A DNA stretch of 64,000 nucleotides from Bacteroidota bacterium. Its GTDB lineage: Bacteria > Bacteroidota > Bacteroidia > Chitinophagales > Chitinophagaceae. Shown one piece after another: positions 11,392-20,266 of this stretch (position 1 is the stretch's first letter; each line of letters starts with the position of its first letter). A model generated the notes under the pieces. That model was not told the DNA's origin. It did no database searches and worked only from the letters and a program-made list of their open reading frames with translations. Location: positions 273,006-337,005 of the forward strand of contig VGFK01000001.1 in the NCBI GenBank assembly GCA_016868895.1. Direction: 5' to 3'. The translations under genes and the position numbers were made by a program.

Positions 11392-12023
11392 AATAAGCCG
11401 TAGAGTTCGGCATCGACCTTTGCAATGATGGCGCCAAGGTCTTCCTCATTTTCAGCAAACTTGTTGTTGTCTACGTTGATCACCAGCAACGGCCCTTCTT
11501 TGTACCCTTCTATCCATTTGCCGTAATACTCATTCAGTCGTTTGAGGTAATCCAATCGTATATTTTCTTCGTACTCCCTTCCCCTCTTTTGGATTTGTCC
11601 CACCAGCGTAGGCACGGAAGCCTGCAAATAGATGAGCAGATCCGGTGGCTTGATCATTTGTCGGAGGTTCTGAAAGAAATCAAAATAATTGTTGAAATCC
11701 CGCTTGCTCATCAGTCCCATCTCATGCAAGTTGGGTGCAAAAATGTAGGCATCTTCATAGATGGTTCGGTCCTGTATCACCGTTTCCGTTCCTTTTGAGA
11801 TTTCAATCAGTTGGGTGAGGCGACTATTCAGAAAATAGATCTGCAGGTTAAAGGACCAGCGGGGCATGTCCTCATAAAAATCAAACAGGTAGGGATTTTG
11901 GTCCACGTCTTCGAACTGAGGAATCCACTTATAATGCTTACTCAACAATTCCGTCAGCGTGGTCTTTCCTGCACCGATGTTTCCGGCAATTGCTACGTGT
12001 TTTGGTTTTTTTGGTTTGGCCAT
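11388..12023 (-). CDS. Deoxynucleoside kinase
   Basis: A 211-residue salvage enzyme of the dGK/dAK family, phosphorylating deoxynucleosides with ATP. It has the P-loop GNIGAGKTTL at residues 14-23, the DVDQNPYLFDFYEDM substrate region, the conserved DRTIYEDAYIF (catalytic region near residue 86) and the LID-type RKR-like stretch QKRGREYEENI near residue 155. The substrate (dA, dG or pyrimidine) cannot be set from sequence. It stands alone on the minus strand, with 108 nt to trpS, in which I see no convincing terminator. Confidence 0.88.
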   Translation of the reverse strand: MAKPKKPKHVAIAGNIGAGKTTLTELLSKHYKWIPQFEDVDQNPYLFDFYEDMPRWSFNLQIYFLNSRLTQLIEISKGTETVIQDRTIYEDAYIFAPNLHEMGLMSKRDFNNYFDFFQNLRQMIKPPDLLIYLQASVPTLVGQIQKRGREYEENIRLDYLKRLNEYYGKWIEGYKEGPLLVINVDNNKFAENEEDLGAIIAKVDAELYGLF

Positions 12024-12131
12024 ATGCTCAAGGGTTCACACCGGTTTGGTGCGGGCGGACAAAGTACATATTCATTTTGAAAATGATGCGAAGGGCCAAT
12101 ATTTTTTTTCCGATTGTGGAAAGATTCGCCC

Positions 12132-13130
12132 TCAATACTCCAATCCCATAGCGGTTCGCACCTGATCCATCGTAGACCGGGCACTGGCTCTTGCCTTTTC
12201 TGCACCCATTTCCATGACCCGTGCGAGATACGCCTGATCGTTGCGGATCTGTTCAGCTTTTTCTCGAATGGGTGCAATGAACCGGACCATGTCTTCAGCC
12301 AATTGTTTCTTCAAATCGCCATAGCGAATGGAACATGCATTGTATGCCCGATCATATTCGGCAATCACTTCTTTATCGGATACAAGCGATAACAGTTGAA
12401 ATATATTTTCGATATAGTCGGGCTTGGGGGCATGTGGAGTGGTAGGGCCCGCATCGGTTTTTGCCTTCATGACCTTCTTGCGAATCTGATCATCGCTGTC
12501 GGCCAGATAAAGCGTTGCCAGCTGATTCTCACTCTTGCTCATCTTCCCGGTACCGTCCAGGCTAGGGACCTTCACCAAATCATCTCCAAAATTATAGGCC
12601 AACGGCTCGGGAAATACCTCGCCGTATCGGTGATTGAACCGCTTCACGAAATTACGCGCCATCTCCAGGTGCTGCTCCTGGTCTTTTCCAACAGGTACCC
12701 AGGTGGCTCGGTGCAGGATGATATCAGCCGTTTGCAACACAGGATAGGTCAACAATCCCGCATTTACATTGTCGGGTTGCAATCGCGCTTTTTCCTTGAA
12801 GGTGGTCGTCTTCTCCAATTCTCCCAGGTAAGCAAGCATGTTGAGGTAGAGATAGAGCTCGGAAGTTTCTCGAACGTGACTCTGACAGTAGAGGGCTGCT
12901 TTTTCTGGATCGATGCCGCAGGCAATGTTTTCAGCCAAAACCCGGTGCACATTTTCTTTTAAAGCAGAAGTATCCGGATGGGTGGTCAGCGCATGCAGAT
13001 CGGCAACCATAAAAAAACAGGTATAGGTCTCCTGCAGGCGAACGTAGTTGCGCAGTGCACCAAAGTAGTTCCCCAGGTGCAGGAATCCTGTGGGACGGAT
13101 TCCACTCATGACAATTGCTTTTTCTCTCAT
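12132..13130 (-). CDS. trpS: Tryptophanyl-tRNA synthetase
   Basis: Charges tRNA-Trp. The 332-residue class I synthetase has the HIGH-type motif in GIRPTGFLHLGNYFGAL at its N-terminus and KMSKS in GTGKMSKSENQ near residue 200. The frame is open up to 13196, but MREKAIVMSGIRPTG at the ATG 13130 is the family N-terminus, and a TATATTTG promoter box (13138-13145) lies between the two possible starts and supports 13130, with a leader of only about 4 nt. Confidence 0.97.
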   Translation of the reverse strand: MREKAIVMSGIRPTGFLHLGNYFGALRNYVRLQETYTCFFMVADLHALTTHPDTSALKENVHRVLAENIACGIDPEKAALYCQSHVRETSELYLYLNMLAYLGELEKTTTFKEKARLQPDNVNAGLLTYPVLQTADIILHRATWVPVGKDQEQHLEMARNFVKRFNHRYGEVFPEPLAYNFGDDLVKVPSLDGTGKMSKSENQLATLYLADSDDQIRKKVMKAKTDAGPTTPHAPKPDYIENIFQLLSLVSDKEVIAEYDRAYNACSIRYGDLKKQLAEDMVRFIAPIREKAEQIRNDQAYLARVMEMGAEKARASARSTMDQVRTAMGLEY

Positions 13131-13137
13131 GTTGCTG

Positions 13138-13145
13138 CAAATATA
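13138..13145 (-). promoter_or_regulatory. Putative -7 promoter element of trpS
   Basis: The minus strand reads TATATTTG, exact TAnnTTTG, 7 nt before the ATG at 13130. It helps to decide the start codon against the longer open frame. Confidence 0.5.
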
Positions 13146-13244
13146 GAGGGAATGAAGGGATTCACTGCGGCTTCGCTTATACGCACAGTTTTCCATTCAT
13201 CAAGAAAAAATAAGAAGAGATTGGAGATTGGCTAATTTTACAGC

Positions 13245-13550
13245 GTGAATGCTATGCAATTGAACAAAGAAATGACTGAAAAGATCGCCCGGTTATCAAA
13301 GTTGGATTTCAACGAAGAAGAACTGGAGGCCATCCAACAGGATCTTCAGCACATGATCGGCTTTGTTGAAAAACTCAATGAGCTGGATACCACGGGAGTT
13401 CCTCCGCTGACCCATATCGCCGAAGAGCCTGCTCCGCTGCGTGAAGATGAAATCCTAGGTTCTATAGCAATTGAAGAAGCACTGCACAATGCCCCTTCAT
13501 CCACAGATCGATATTTTACAGTCCCAAAAGTGATAAACAACCATCCATGA
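13245..13550 (+). CDS. gatC: Asp-tRNA(Asn)/Glu-tRNA(Gln) amidotransferase subunit C
   Basis: Small stabilising subunit of the GatCAB transamidase. The product of about 100 residues has the typical helical N-terminus ([16 protein letters not shown]), the [14 protein letters not shown] stretch and the conserved [15 protein letters not shown] linker followed by LREDE. Two starts are possible: GTG at 13245 and ATG at 13254. A TAATTTTA box (one mismatch to the -7 consensus) ends 4 nt before the GTG. The stop overlaps the next gene's ATG (13547-13550). gatA and gatB are elsewhere. Confidence 0.92.
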   Translation: MNAMQLNKEMTEKIARLSKLDFNEEELEAIQQDLQHMIGFVEKLNELDTTGVPPLTHIAEEPAPLREDEILGSIAIEEALHNAPSSTDRYFTVPKVINNHP

Positions 13551-14251
13551 ACCCATCGGTGATCCATTTGGAGGAAATCAACAAAAGTTATTACATGGGG
13601 AAGCAGGAGCTGCAGGTGCTCAAATGCGTTTCATTGGACATATTGAAAAATGAATATGTGGCATTGATGGGACCTTCTGGCTCTGGCAAAAGCACCCTGA
13701 TGAATATCCTAGGGTGCCTGGACTCTCCCACAGAAGGGACCTACATTTTGAATGGACATGATGTCAGTACCATGCCCGACAATGAACTGGCAGACATCCG
13801 GAACAAAGAGATCGGATTTGTATTCCAGCAATTTAATCTGTTGCCCCGATTGAGTGCGTTGGAAAATGTTGCACTCCCCTTGGTGTATGCAGGGATTCCG
13901 AAAAAAGTGCGACTCGAAATGGCTCACGAAGTGCTGAGGAAAGTCGACCTCCTCGACCGAAGCCATCATAAGCCCAACGAACTTTCAGGTGGACAATGTC
14001 AGCGGGTGGCCATCGCCCGGGCACTGGTCAACAACCCCTCCATTATCCTCGCCGATGAACCCACCGGCAACCTCGATACCAAGACCTCTTACGAAATCAT
14101 GAACATCTTCGGCAAGATTCACAGCGACGGCAATACCGTTGTACTGGTGACCCACGAAGAGGATATTTCCAACTATGCCAAGCGGGTGATCCGCCTGCGG
14201 GATGGTATAATCGAAAGCGATAAGCGCAAAGAAGCGGCAAGCGCTGTGTAA
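13547..14251 (+). CDS. ABC transporter ATPase of the MacB/LolD type
   Basis: A 234-residue nucleotide-binding subunit with Walker [10 protein letters not shown] near residue 45, Q-loop [10 protein letters not shown], signature [15 protein letters not shown], Walker [12 protein letters not shown] and switch His in VTHEED. The family energises lipoprotein release or export and macrolide efflux through a partner permease. No permease lies next to it: upstream is gatC (ATGA overlap) and downstream a cobalamin adenosyltransferase after 63 nt. A second, similar ATPase lies at 14879-15535 on the other strand. The substrate is unknown. Confidence 0.9.
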   Translation: MNPSVIHLEEINKSYYMGKQELQVLKCVSLDILKNEYVALMGPSGSGKSTLMNILGCLDSPTEGTYILNGHDVSTMPDNELADIRNKEIGFVFQQFNLLPRLSALENVALPLVYAGIPKKVRLEMAHEVLRKVDLLDRSHHKPNELSGGQCQRVAIARALVNNPSIILADEPTGNLDTKTSYEIMNIFGKIHSDGNTVVLVTHEEDISNYAKRVIRLRDGIIESDKRKEAASAV

Positions 14252-14314
14252 AAAAAGCGAAGATTCAATCGAACAAAACCGTTTCCAACGCATTATCATG
14301 GAAAGGAATGTGTC

Positions 14315-14878
14315 ATGGCCATGAGAATCTATACCAAAACGGGAGACAAGGGAACAACTTCACTGATTGGAGGCACCAAAGTGCTGAAATCCCATGAGCG
14401 CATCGAGGCCTATGGCACTGTAGATGAACTCAACTCACACATCGGACTTTGCCGCGACTTGATTACGGATGCAGCCATTCAAGAAGAACTCCGTGAGATC
14501 CAAGATCGCCTCTTTACAATTGGTTCCGCTTTGGCCTGTGATCCTGAAAAAGAATCCCAGTTGAAGATACCAGACTTGAAGGAACAGGATATTCTTCACC
14601 TGGAAAAAAGAATGGATGCCATGGATGAAACCCTTGAACCGCTGCAGGCATTTATTCTGCCAGGTGGACATCCCACCGTTTCGACCATCCATATTGCTCG
14701 ATGCGTCTGCAGAAGAAGCGAGCGCTTGATTGTTCACCTGCTGGGAAACGCTGAAGGAAGTGAAAACCTGATCTTTAAATACATCAACCGATTGAGTGAT
14801 TATTTATTTGTCCTTGCGCGGTTTGTGGGACACCAATTGCAGGTCGATGAAATCAAATGGCGACCACGAGTCGATTGA
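14315..14878 (+). CDS. Cob(I)yrinic acid a,c-diamide / cob(I)alamin adenosyltransferase, PduO type
   Basis: Transfers adenosyl from ATP to cob(I)alamin to make coenzyme B12. The 187-residue protein begins RIYTKTGDKGTTSLIGG (ATP-binding loop) and has AYGTVDELNSHIGL near residue 35, PGGHPTVSTIHIARCVCRRSER near residue 115 and the final NRLSDYLFVLAR, all standard for MMAB/PduO enzymes. ATGs at 14315 and 14321 are both possible. Its stop directly abuts that of the convergent LolD gene. Confidence 0.94.
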   Translation: MAMRIYTKTGDKGTTSLIGGTKVLKSHERIEAYGTVDELNSHIGLCRDLITDAAIQEELREIQDRLFTIGSALACDPEKESQLKIPDLKEQDILHLEKRMDAMDETLEPLQAFILPGGHPTVSTIHIARCVCRRSERLIVHLLGNAEGSENLIFKYINRLSDYLFVLARFVGHQLQVDEIKWRPRVD

Positions 14879-15535
14879 TCAGGCGTCCACCCAGTTCCCA
14901 TCTTTTAAATGCAGCACCCGGTCGCTGAGCAGCGCCAGTTCACTGTTGTGCGTAACAATGATGAATGTTCGATTGAATTGTGCACGCAGCTCCCGAAATA
15001 GTTCATGAAGCGACTGCGCATTGGAAGAATCCAGATTACCGGTCGGTTCATCGGCCAAAATCAGCTCTGCCCCATTGATCAATGCACGGGCGACTGCAAC
15101 CCGTTGCTGCTCCCCACCTGAAAGAGCATTGGGCTTATGATCCGCTCTTCCAGCAATCGACAACCGCTCCATCAACTCCATCGCTTGCTTTTCTATGCGC
15201 TTGCCTGAATTGCCCGCAATCCATGTGGGTATGCAGATATTTTCCAGCGCTGTAAACTCCGGCAACAAATGATGAAACTGAAACACAAATCCAATGTGCT
15301 GATTCCTGAACTGTGCCATTTCAGCGGGCCGCAAACGGTCTATTCTTCGTCCGTGAAATGCAACTTCACCCTTATCCGGCTGATCCAATGCTCCAAGAAT
15401 ATGCAATAATGTAGTTTTACCGGCTCCGGAGGAACCCACAATGCTCAACATCTCTCCCGATTGAACGGAAAGATCTAACCCACGTAGAACCCTCAGTTCG
15501 CCAAAAGATTTTTCTACCCCCGTTGCGGTCAACAT
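14879..15535 (-). CDS. lolD: LolD-like ABC transporter ATPase
   Basis: A 218-residue ATPase with [18 protein letters not shown] (Walker A), [17 protein letters not shown] (Q-loop and the HLLPEF run typical of LolD), [15 protein letters not shown] (signature), [12 protein letters not shown] (Walker B) and VTHNSELA (switch His). LolD with LolC/E releases outer-membrane lipoproteins from the inner membrane. No permease lies beside it, as is common in Bacteroidota. It is closer to LolD than its neighbour at 13547-14251. Confidence 0.87.
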   Translation of the reverse strand: MLTATGVEKSFGELRVLRGLDLSVQSGEMLSIVGSSGAGKTTLLHILGALDQPDKGEVAFHGRRIDRLRPAEMAQFRNQHIGFVFQFHHLLPEFTALENICIPTWIAGNSGKRIEKQAMELMERLSIAGRADHKPNALSGGEQQRVAVARALINGAELILADEPTGNLDSSNAQSLHELFRELRAQFNRTFIIVTHNSELALLSDRVLHLKDGNWVDA

Positions 15536-15570
15536 GCATTGAATTTTGCTGAAGTTACCATTTCTTCACA

Positions 15571-15601
15571 TTTGGTATTATCGAATTAACCATTACTTTT
15601 G
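15571..15601 (+). promoter_or_regulatory. Promoter of the DUF2795 gene
   Basis: TTTG at 15571-15574, 19 nt spacer, then TACTTTTG at 15594-15601: both Bacteroidota elements at the expected spacing. The predicted start is near 15605, giving a leader of about 16 nt before the ATG at 15621. Confidence 0.65.
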
Positions 15602-15620
15602 CCGAAAATTCAAAGGACCT

Positions 15621-15842
15621 ATGTTCTGGACACTTGAATTAGCATCGTATCTCGAGGACGCACCATGGCCAGCCACCAAGGATGAACTGATTGATTATTC
15701 CATCCGCAGTGGAGCCCCCATTGAGGTGATTGAAAATTTACAGGAACTGGAAGACGAAGGCGACATCTATGAAGGAATCGATGACATTTGGCCGGATTAT
15801 CCGAGTCAGGAAGATTTCTTCTTCAACGAAGACGAATACTAA
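15621..15842 (+). CDS. DUF2795 domain protein, acidic
   Basis: A 73-residue protein with MFWTLELASYLEDAPWPATK, then KDELIDYSIRSGAPIEVIENL and a strongly acidic tail ending NEDEY. The core matches the DUF2795 family of small proteins of unknown function. Promoter, gene and a strong terminator form a complete single-gene unit. The start at 15621 is placed by the promoter and by the family; the in-frame upstream extension to 15546 covers the promoter itself. Confidence 0.82.
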   Translation: MFWTLELASYLEDAPWPATKDELIDYSIRSGAPIEVIENLQELEDEGDIYEGIDDIWPDYPSQEDFFFNEDEY

Positions 15843-15847
15843 ATGAG

Positions 15848-15872
15848 TGCCACCGATTGGTGGCATTTTTTT
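15848..15872. terminator. Rho-independent terminator between convergent DUF2795 and SemiSWEET genes
   Basis: A perfect 7-bp stem TGCCACC/GGTGGCA with loop GATT (15848-15865) is followed by seven T on the plus strand. It begins 5 nt after the DUF2795 stop. On the minus strand the hairpin can also serve the SemiSWEET transcript, although the tail there is less T-rich. Confidence 0.9.
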
Positions 15873-16122
15873 AAAACGTGAGCTTGAAGTACAGCATCAT
15901 CAGGGAGAGAATCATGATGATAGAATTGGCAAGAATCATAGCTTTATCTTTTCCGGTGATGCCATAGATCAGCCAGATGGTCACATTCAGCAAGAGGATA
16001 AGAATCATCCAGATGGAAAGATCGCCAACCGAATGAGTTTCCCAAGCTTTGTAAACTTGCGGGATAAATGTGAGGGATCCTGTGACCACGCCAACATATC
16101 CTAAGTATTCTCTCCACTTCAT
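15871..16122 (-). CDS. SemiSWEET-type sugar transporter
   Basis: An 83-residue membrane protein with three predicted transmembrane helices and the PQ-loop motif TFIPQVYKAWETHSVGDLS near residue 17, as in bacterial SemiSWEETs, which dimerise to move sugars by facilitated diffusion. The following NVTIWLIYG fits helix 2/3. It starts 5 nt after the fabI stop and is probably cotranscribed with fabI. The substrate is unknown. Confidence 0.88.
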   Translation of the reverse strand: MKWREYLGYVGVVTGSLTFIPQVYKAWETHSVGDLSIWMILILLLNVTIWLIYGITGKDKAMILANSIIMILSLMMLYFKLTF

Positions 16123-16127
16123 CGTAA

Positions 16128-16940
16128 TTATTTTTCCATTTGATCAATGACAGCGTTGGTTACACCGGTGAATGAAAATCCTCCATCGTGGAACAGGTTT
16201 TGCATCGTCACCATTCGGGTCAGGTCCGAGAACAGGCTTACACAATAATTGGCACAATCGTCGCCAGAAGCGTTTCCAAGTGGACTCATTTTCTCTGCAT
16301 AAGTGATGAAGCCGTCGAACCCTTTTACCCCGCTTCCTGCCGTAGTGCGCGTGGGGGATTGTGAAACCGTATTGATCCTTACTTTTTTCTTCACCCCATA
16401 ATGATATCCAAAACTTCTGGCTACACTTTCCAGCAACGCCTTGGCATCTGCCATTTCGTTGTAGTCAGGGAACACCCGCTGTGCGGCAATGTAGGTGAGG
16501 GCAACTACACTTCCCCATTCATTGATGGCGTCCATTTCCCAGGCCGTCTTCAACACCCGGTGCAACGACATGGCTGAAATATCCAAGGTTTTTTGATTGA
16601 AGCCGTAGTCCATTTCCGTATACTGCTTGCCTTTTCTGACATTGAGGCTCATCCCGATAGAATGCAGGATAAAATCAACTCCTCCCCCAAAATGTTGCTT
16701 GCTTTGCTCAAACAGGTTCTTGAGATCATCCATGTTGACCACATCGGCTCCGATTACCGGCGCTCCGGTTTGTTCGGCCAGTTTGTTGATTTCTCCCATG
16801 CGCAATGCGACTGGAGCATTGGTGAGCACGAGTTGTGCACCCTGTGCGTGACAAGCCAATGCGGTTTTCCATGCAATGGACTTCTCATCAAGGGCACCGA
16901 AAATGATTCCTTTTTTTCCGTGGAGCAGTTGTTGGGACAT
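16128..16940 (-). CDS. fabI: Enoyl-[acyl-carrier-protein] reductase (NADH)
   Basis: Last reduction of the fatty-acid elongation cycle. The 270-residue short-chain dehydrogenase shows GKKGIIFGALDEKSIAW (NADH-binding, with the characteristic SIAW), DFILHSIGMS near residue 90 and the catalytic Tyr-x6-Lys in YNEMADAKALLES near residue 160. A TATATTTG box (16957-16964, minus strand) lies 16 nt before the ATG. The SemiSWEET gene follows closely. Confidence 0.96.
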   Translation of the reverse strand: MSQQLLHGKKGIIFGALDEKSIAWKTALACHAQGAQLVLTNAPVALRMGEINKLAEQTGAPVIGADVVNMDDLKNLFEQSKQHFGGGVDFILHSIGMSLNVRKGKQYTEMDYGFNQKTLDISAMSLHRVLKTAWEMDAINEWGSVVALTYIAAQRVFPDYNEMADAKALLESVARSFGYHYGVKKKVRINTVSQSPTRTTAGSGVKGFDGFITYAEKMSPLGNASGDDCANYCVSLFSDLTRMVTMQNLFHDGGFSFTGVTNAVIDQMEK

Positions 16941-16982
16941 GGTCAGAGATTTGATGCAAATATAGGGATTAAAAAAAGCGGG

Positions 16983-18638
16983 TTACTTGCGCATCATCTC
17001 TTCTGCAGATGACCGAACTGCTTTACTGGGTGCATCTCCCGCCATCATTTTTGCAATGGCCTCTACCCGTTCTTCTTTCGATAAATCCCGAATACCGGTA
17101 AGAATCTCCCCGCCTTGTTCAGTTTTGAAAACAAATACATGCTGATCGGCACGGGCAGCAATTTGGGGTTGGTGGGTGATGGCAATCAATTGATGGGATG
17201 CCGATAATTCCTCCATTACACGTCCCACTTGCTTTGCCGCCTCTCCACTGATTCCACTGTCAATTTCATCAAAGATGAGCGTGGGCATGGACAGCGAGGA
17301 GGCCACTAGCGATTTGAGTATGAGCATGAGCCGACTGAGTTCGCCTCCACTGGCCACTTTGCTCAACTGTTCAAATTTGCCGCTTTTATTTGCATCAAAT
17401 AAGAAAGCAATGGCATCTGCACCGCCAGCATACAACTCCACAGCGTTGAGTTCAACAGCACAAACCGCATTGGGCATGCCCACACGTTTGAGCAAGTCTC
17501 CAACCGCTTTCTCCAGTTTTGGAATACCCGCTTTCCTTTTTTTCGAGATGGCCATTGCCAACTCATTCGCCTGAGCACGAGTTTTACTTTCCTTGTTCAA
17601 CAACACCTGAAGCTGTTCTTCCGAAGATTCCAATGCACGGCAATCACGCGCTACCTGTTCCCGGACCCTCACCAATTCGTCCAAATCCGACACACCGTGT
17701 TTTTTTGCAAGGCGTTGTGCAAGCGATAGACGTTCGTTGATCGCATCGATGGGCCGTTCATCCACTACAAGCTCATGCAACACTGTCCCCAATTCCTGCG
17801 CTACATCTTTGATTTCGATGTATGCCGATTGAAGTCGGTCCGACAACTCACTCAAACGGGAATGGTAATTGCTCAATCCCTGTAATTGACCAACCATGCT
17901 TCGGAGCCGGCCTACCACCGGTTGATCTCCTTCTTCCAGGGCCGTCACCATATTGCCCAATCCACTTCGGATCTGTTCAGCATGGGTCAGGGTATTCAAC
18001 TCTTCATTCAATTGTTTTGCCTCGCCCTCTTGCCAGTTCAGCGACACCAACTCTTCCAACAGAAAATCCCAGTATTCTTTTTCCAATTGGGCCTTTTGCA
18101 TGGATGCCTGAAGTGTTGCGACTTCTTTTCTGAGCTGCGTCAGTTCATTGTATACCATTCGGTACTTTTCTACTGCCTCCAATCCACCTACCCAAGCATC
18201 CAGCAGTTGTCGCTGAAATTCCCGACTCGCTAATTCCATCGTTTCAAACTGCTGATGCAGGTCGACCAACGCCCCGGTCATCTTCTGCAGTGCCTGCACC
18301 GATACCGGTGTATCGTTGATGAATGCACGCGACTTGCCTGCCGCATTGAGTTCGCGACGAATGATGATGGAGGTGTCGGGATCGATATCCAACTCCTCCA
18401 GGATTGTACGAATGCGCTCCACGTCATTGACTTCACACTCAACTTCTATGATTGTTTTTTTTGCGCGGTCCCGAACCAACGCACTATCCGCCCGTTCTCC
18501 CAATGCCAGTCCCAACGCCCCCATCAAAATACTTTTTCCTGCACCCGTCTCTCCGGTGATGATGACCATGCCTTTCTGGAAAACAACTTCCAATTCATGG
18601 ATGATGGCATAATTCCGAATCGACAACTTCTTGAGCAT
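16983..18638 (-). CDS. recN: DNA repair protein RecN
   Basis: SMC-like ATPase acting at double-strand breaks. The 551-residue protein has N-terminal Walker A GETGAGKSILMGALGL (residues 28-43), long coiled-coil arms (about 150-360), the ABC signature ASGGELSRLMLILKSL near residue 430 and Walker B TLIFDEIDSGISGEA. The size is normal. A TACTTTTG box ends 4 nt before the ATG, so a leaderless mRNA is expected. The symporter gene diverges 56 nt away. Confidence 0.96.
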   Translation of the reverse strand: MLKKLSIRNYAIIHELEVVFQKGMVIITGETGAGKSILMGALGLALGERADSALVRDRAKKTIIEVECEVNDVERIRTILEELDIDPDTSIIIRRELNAAGKSRAFINDTPVSVQALQKMTGALVDLHQQFETMELASREFQRQLLDAWVGGLEAVEKYRMVYNELTQLRKEVATLQASMQKAQLEKEYWDFLLEELVSLNWQEGEAKQLNEELNTLTHAEQIRSGLGNMVTALEEGDQPVVGRLRSMVGQLQGLSNYHSRLSELSDRLQSAYIEIKDVAQELGTVLHELVVDERPIDAINERLSLAQRLAKKHGVSDLDELVRVREQVARDCRALESSEEQLQVLLNKESKTRAQANELAMAISKKRKAGIPKLEKAVGDLLKRVGMPNAVCAVELNAVELYAGGADAIAFLFDANKSGKFEQLSKVASGGELSRLMLILKSLVASSLSMPTLIFDEIDSGISGEAAKQVGRVMEELSASHQLIAITHQPQIAARADQHVFVFKTEQGGEILTGIRDLSKEERVEAIAKMMAGDAPSKAVRSSAEEMMRK

Positions 18639-18642
18639 GCTT

Positions 18643-18650
18643 CAAAAGTA
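18643..18650 (-). promoter_or_regulatory. Putative -7 promoter element of recN
   Basis: The minus strand reads TACTTTTG, exact TAnnTTTG. With the box at -11 to -4 the start would be position 18639, one nucleotide before the ATG. The -33 element is unclear. Confidence 0.5.
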
Positions 18651-18694
18651 TATTTTTTTTAAATGCACTACCTTGTGATAACAACCGTTAAAAC

Positions 18695-20200
18695 ATGTCT
18701 CCGCTGCTGCTTTTTTCTTTTGTTTTGGGGTATTTTATACTGTTGCTATCGGTGGCTCTGTATACTTCCCGAAACGCCACCAACGAATCTTTCTTCATTG
18801 GCAACCGGGATTCAAACTGGATCCTGGTGGCATTTGGGATGATCGGGACCTCTCTTTCTGGGGTAACTTTCGTTTCGGTCCCCGGAACCGTGGGAAATTT
18901 GTCGGGCGACACCTACAATGGGTTTGGATATTTTCAGGTAGTGCTCGGCTACATATTCGGCTATGCTGTCATCGCCTTAGTTTTGATTCCTCTCTACTAC
19001 CGCCTCAACCTGACTTCAATTTACCACTACCTGGAGCAACGCCTGGGAATGGAAAGCTATAAAACCGGAGCCTTATTCTTCATCATATCCAGAACATTTG
19101 GCGCAACGGCACGCCTCTTTTTAGTCATCAACGTTCTCCAGATTTTCATCCTGGATGAAATGGGAATTCGATTTGAATGGACAACCGCCATCATCCTCGG
19201 TATGATTCTGTTGTATACCTTCAAAGGTGGAGTGAAAACAATAGTGTATACCGACACCCTTCAAACCAGTTTCATGCTGCTGGGATTGTTGATCTGCATG
19301 GGATACATCTTAAGCCAGATGAACCTGGGTCTCACAGATGCAATGAGTCGCATCGCCGATCAAGGATATGCCCGCATGATCGATACCGATTGGAAGAGCC
19401 GCTCGTTCATCTTAAAAAATCTGGTAGGTGGCGCAGTCATTGCAATTGCCATGACTGGATTGGACCAGGAGATGATGCAGAAAAACATCAGCGTGCGCAC
19501 CGTACGGGATTCGCAAAAAAACATCTTTACGTTTACCACCATCATGGTCATCGTGAACCTGCTTTTTTTATTCCTCGGAGCACTGCTCTACATTTACATG
19601 ATCGACCAGGGGGCACATTATGAAGGAAAACAATTCTTGCTGAACGGAAAAAATATCATCGGCGACGATCTGTTTCCGGATGTGGCGCTGAATTTTTTAC
19701 CTCCGGCCATGGGAATCATTTTCATCATCGCATTGATTTCGGCATTGTTCCCAAGTGCAGACGGTGCACTCACGGCGCTGACTTCCTCGTTCTGCATCGA
19801 TATCCTCGGTATTCGCAGGAACAACAACTTATCAGAAGCACAGCAACAACGAACCCGCATTACGGTGCACCTGAGTTTTGCCGTCGTATTCCTTCTCTGC
19901 ATCATGGTGTTCAAGTGGATTGATAACAAGTCGATCATCGGCATCATCCTGGATCTTGCCGGGTATACCTACGGCCCTTTGTTGGGTCTTTTCGGATTTG
20001 GCATACTCACGCGACGCACACTGCCAAAAGGATATGGCGTAACGGCCATCTGTTTATTGGCTCCTGCAGCATGTTATGCACTCGGAAAATTCAGCGCTGA
20101 ATTATTCAACGGGTACGTGATTGGTTTTGAAATGCTGCTCATCAACGGGATGGTGACCTTCGCCGGATTGTATGCTTTATCCAAAAAAAGATTGGGTTAA
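18695..20200 (+). CDS. Sodium:solute symporter (SSS family)
   Basis: A 501-residue integral membrane protein with about 13 hydrophobic segments. GMIGTSLSGVTFVSVPG near residue 50 and the sequence around residues 130-165 (SRTFGATARLFLVINVLQIF, then FKGGVKTIVYTD) are typical of SSS transporters; FPSADGALTALTSSFCIDI near residue 350 is the sodium-site helix 8 region. The substrate (sugar, sialic acid or amino acid) cannot be told. It is a single gene diverging from recN, and the next gene has its own promoter box. Confidence 0.9.
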   Translation: MSPLLLFSFVLGYFILLLSVALYTSRNATNESFFIGNRDSNWILVAFGMIGTSLSGVTFVSVPGTVGNLSGDTYNGFGYFQVVLGYIFGYAVIALVLIPLYYRLNLTSIYHYLEQRLGMESYKTGALFFIISRTFGATARLFLVINVLQIFILDEMGIRFEWTTAIILGMILLYTFKGGVKTIVYTDTLQTSFMLLGLLICMGYILSQMNLGLTDAMSRIADQGYARMIDTDWKSRSFILKNLVGGAVIAIAMTGLDQEMMQKNISVRTVRDSQKNIFTFTTIMVIVNLLFLFLGALLYIYMIDQGAHYEGKQFLLNGKNIIGDDLFPDVALNFLPPAMGIIFIIALISALFPSADGALTALTSSFCIDILGIRRNNNLSEAQQQRTRITVHLSFAVVFLLCIMVFKWIDNKSIIGIILDLAGYTYGPLLGLFGFGILTRRTLPKGYGVTAICLLAPAACYALGKFSAELFNGYVIGFEMLLINGMVTFAGLYALSKKRLG

Positions 20201-20252
20201 TTTTTTATCATTTTTACAACAGGATCCCCCTTCTGCATCGATGAATTGGTTG

Positions 20253-20260
20253 TAAATTTG
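20253..20260 (+). promoter_or_regulatory. Putative -7 promoter element of the O-methyltransferase gene
   Basis: TAAATTTG, exact consensus, 6 nt before the ATG at 20267; predicted leader about 3 nt. It lies inside the in-frame upstream extension (20246) and so favours the ATG at 20267. Confidence 0.48.
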
Positions 20261-20266
20261 TTGCGC

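Noticed and set aside
12024-12131. Possible terminator after trpS
   Set aside because: Only a 4-bp stem around CACCGGTTTGGTG was found, with no T tract behind it on the relevant strand.
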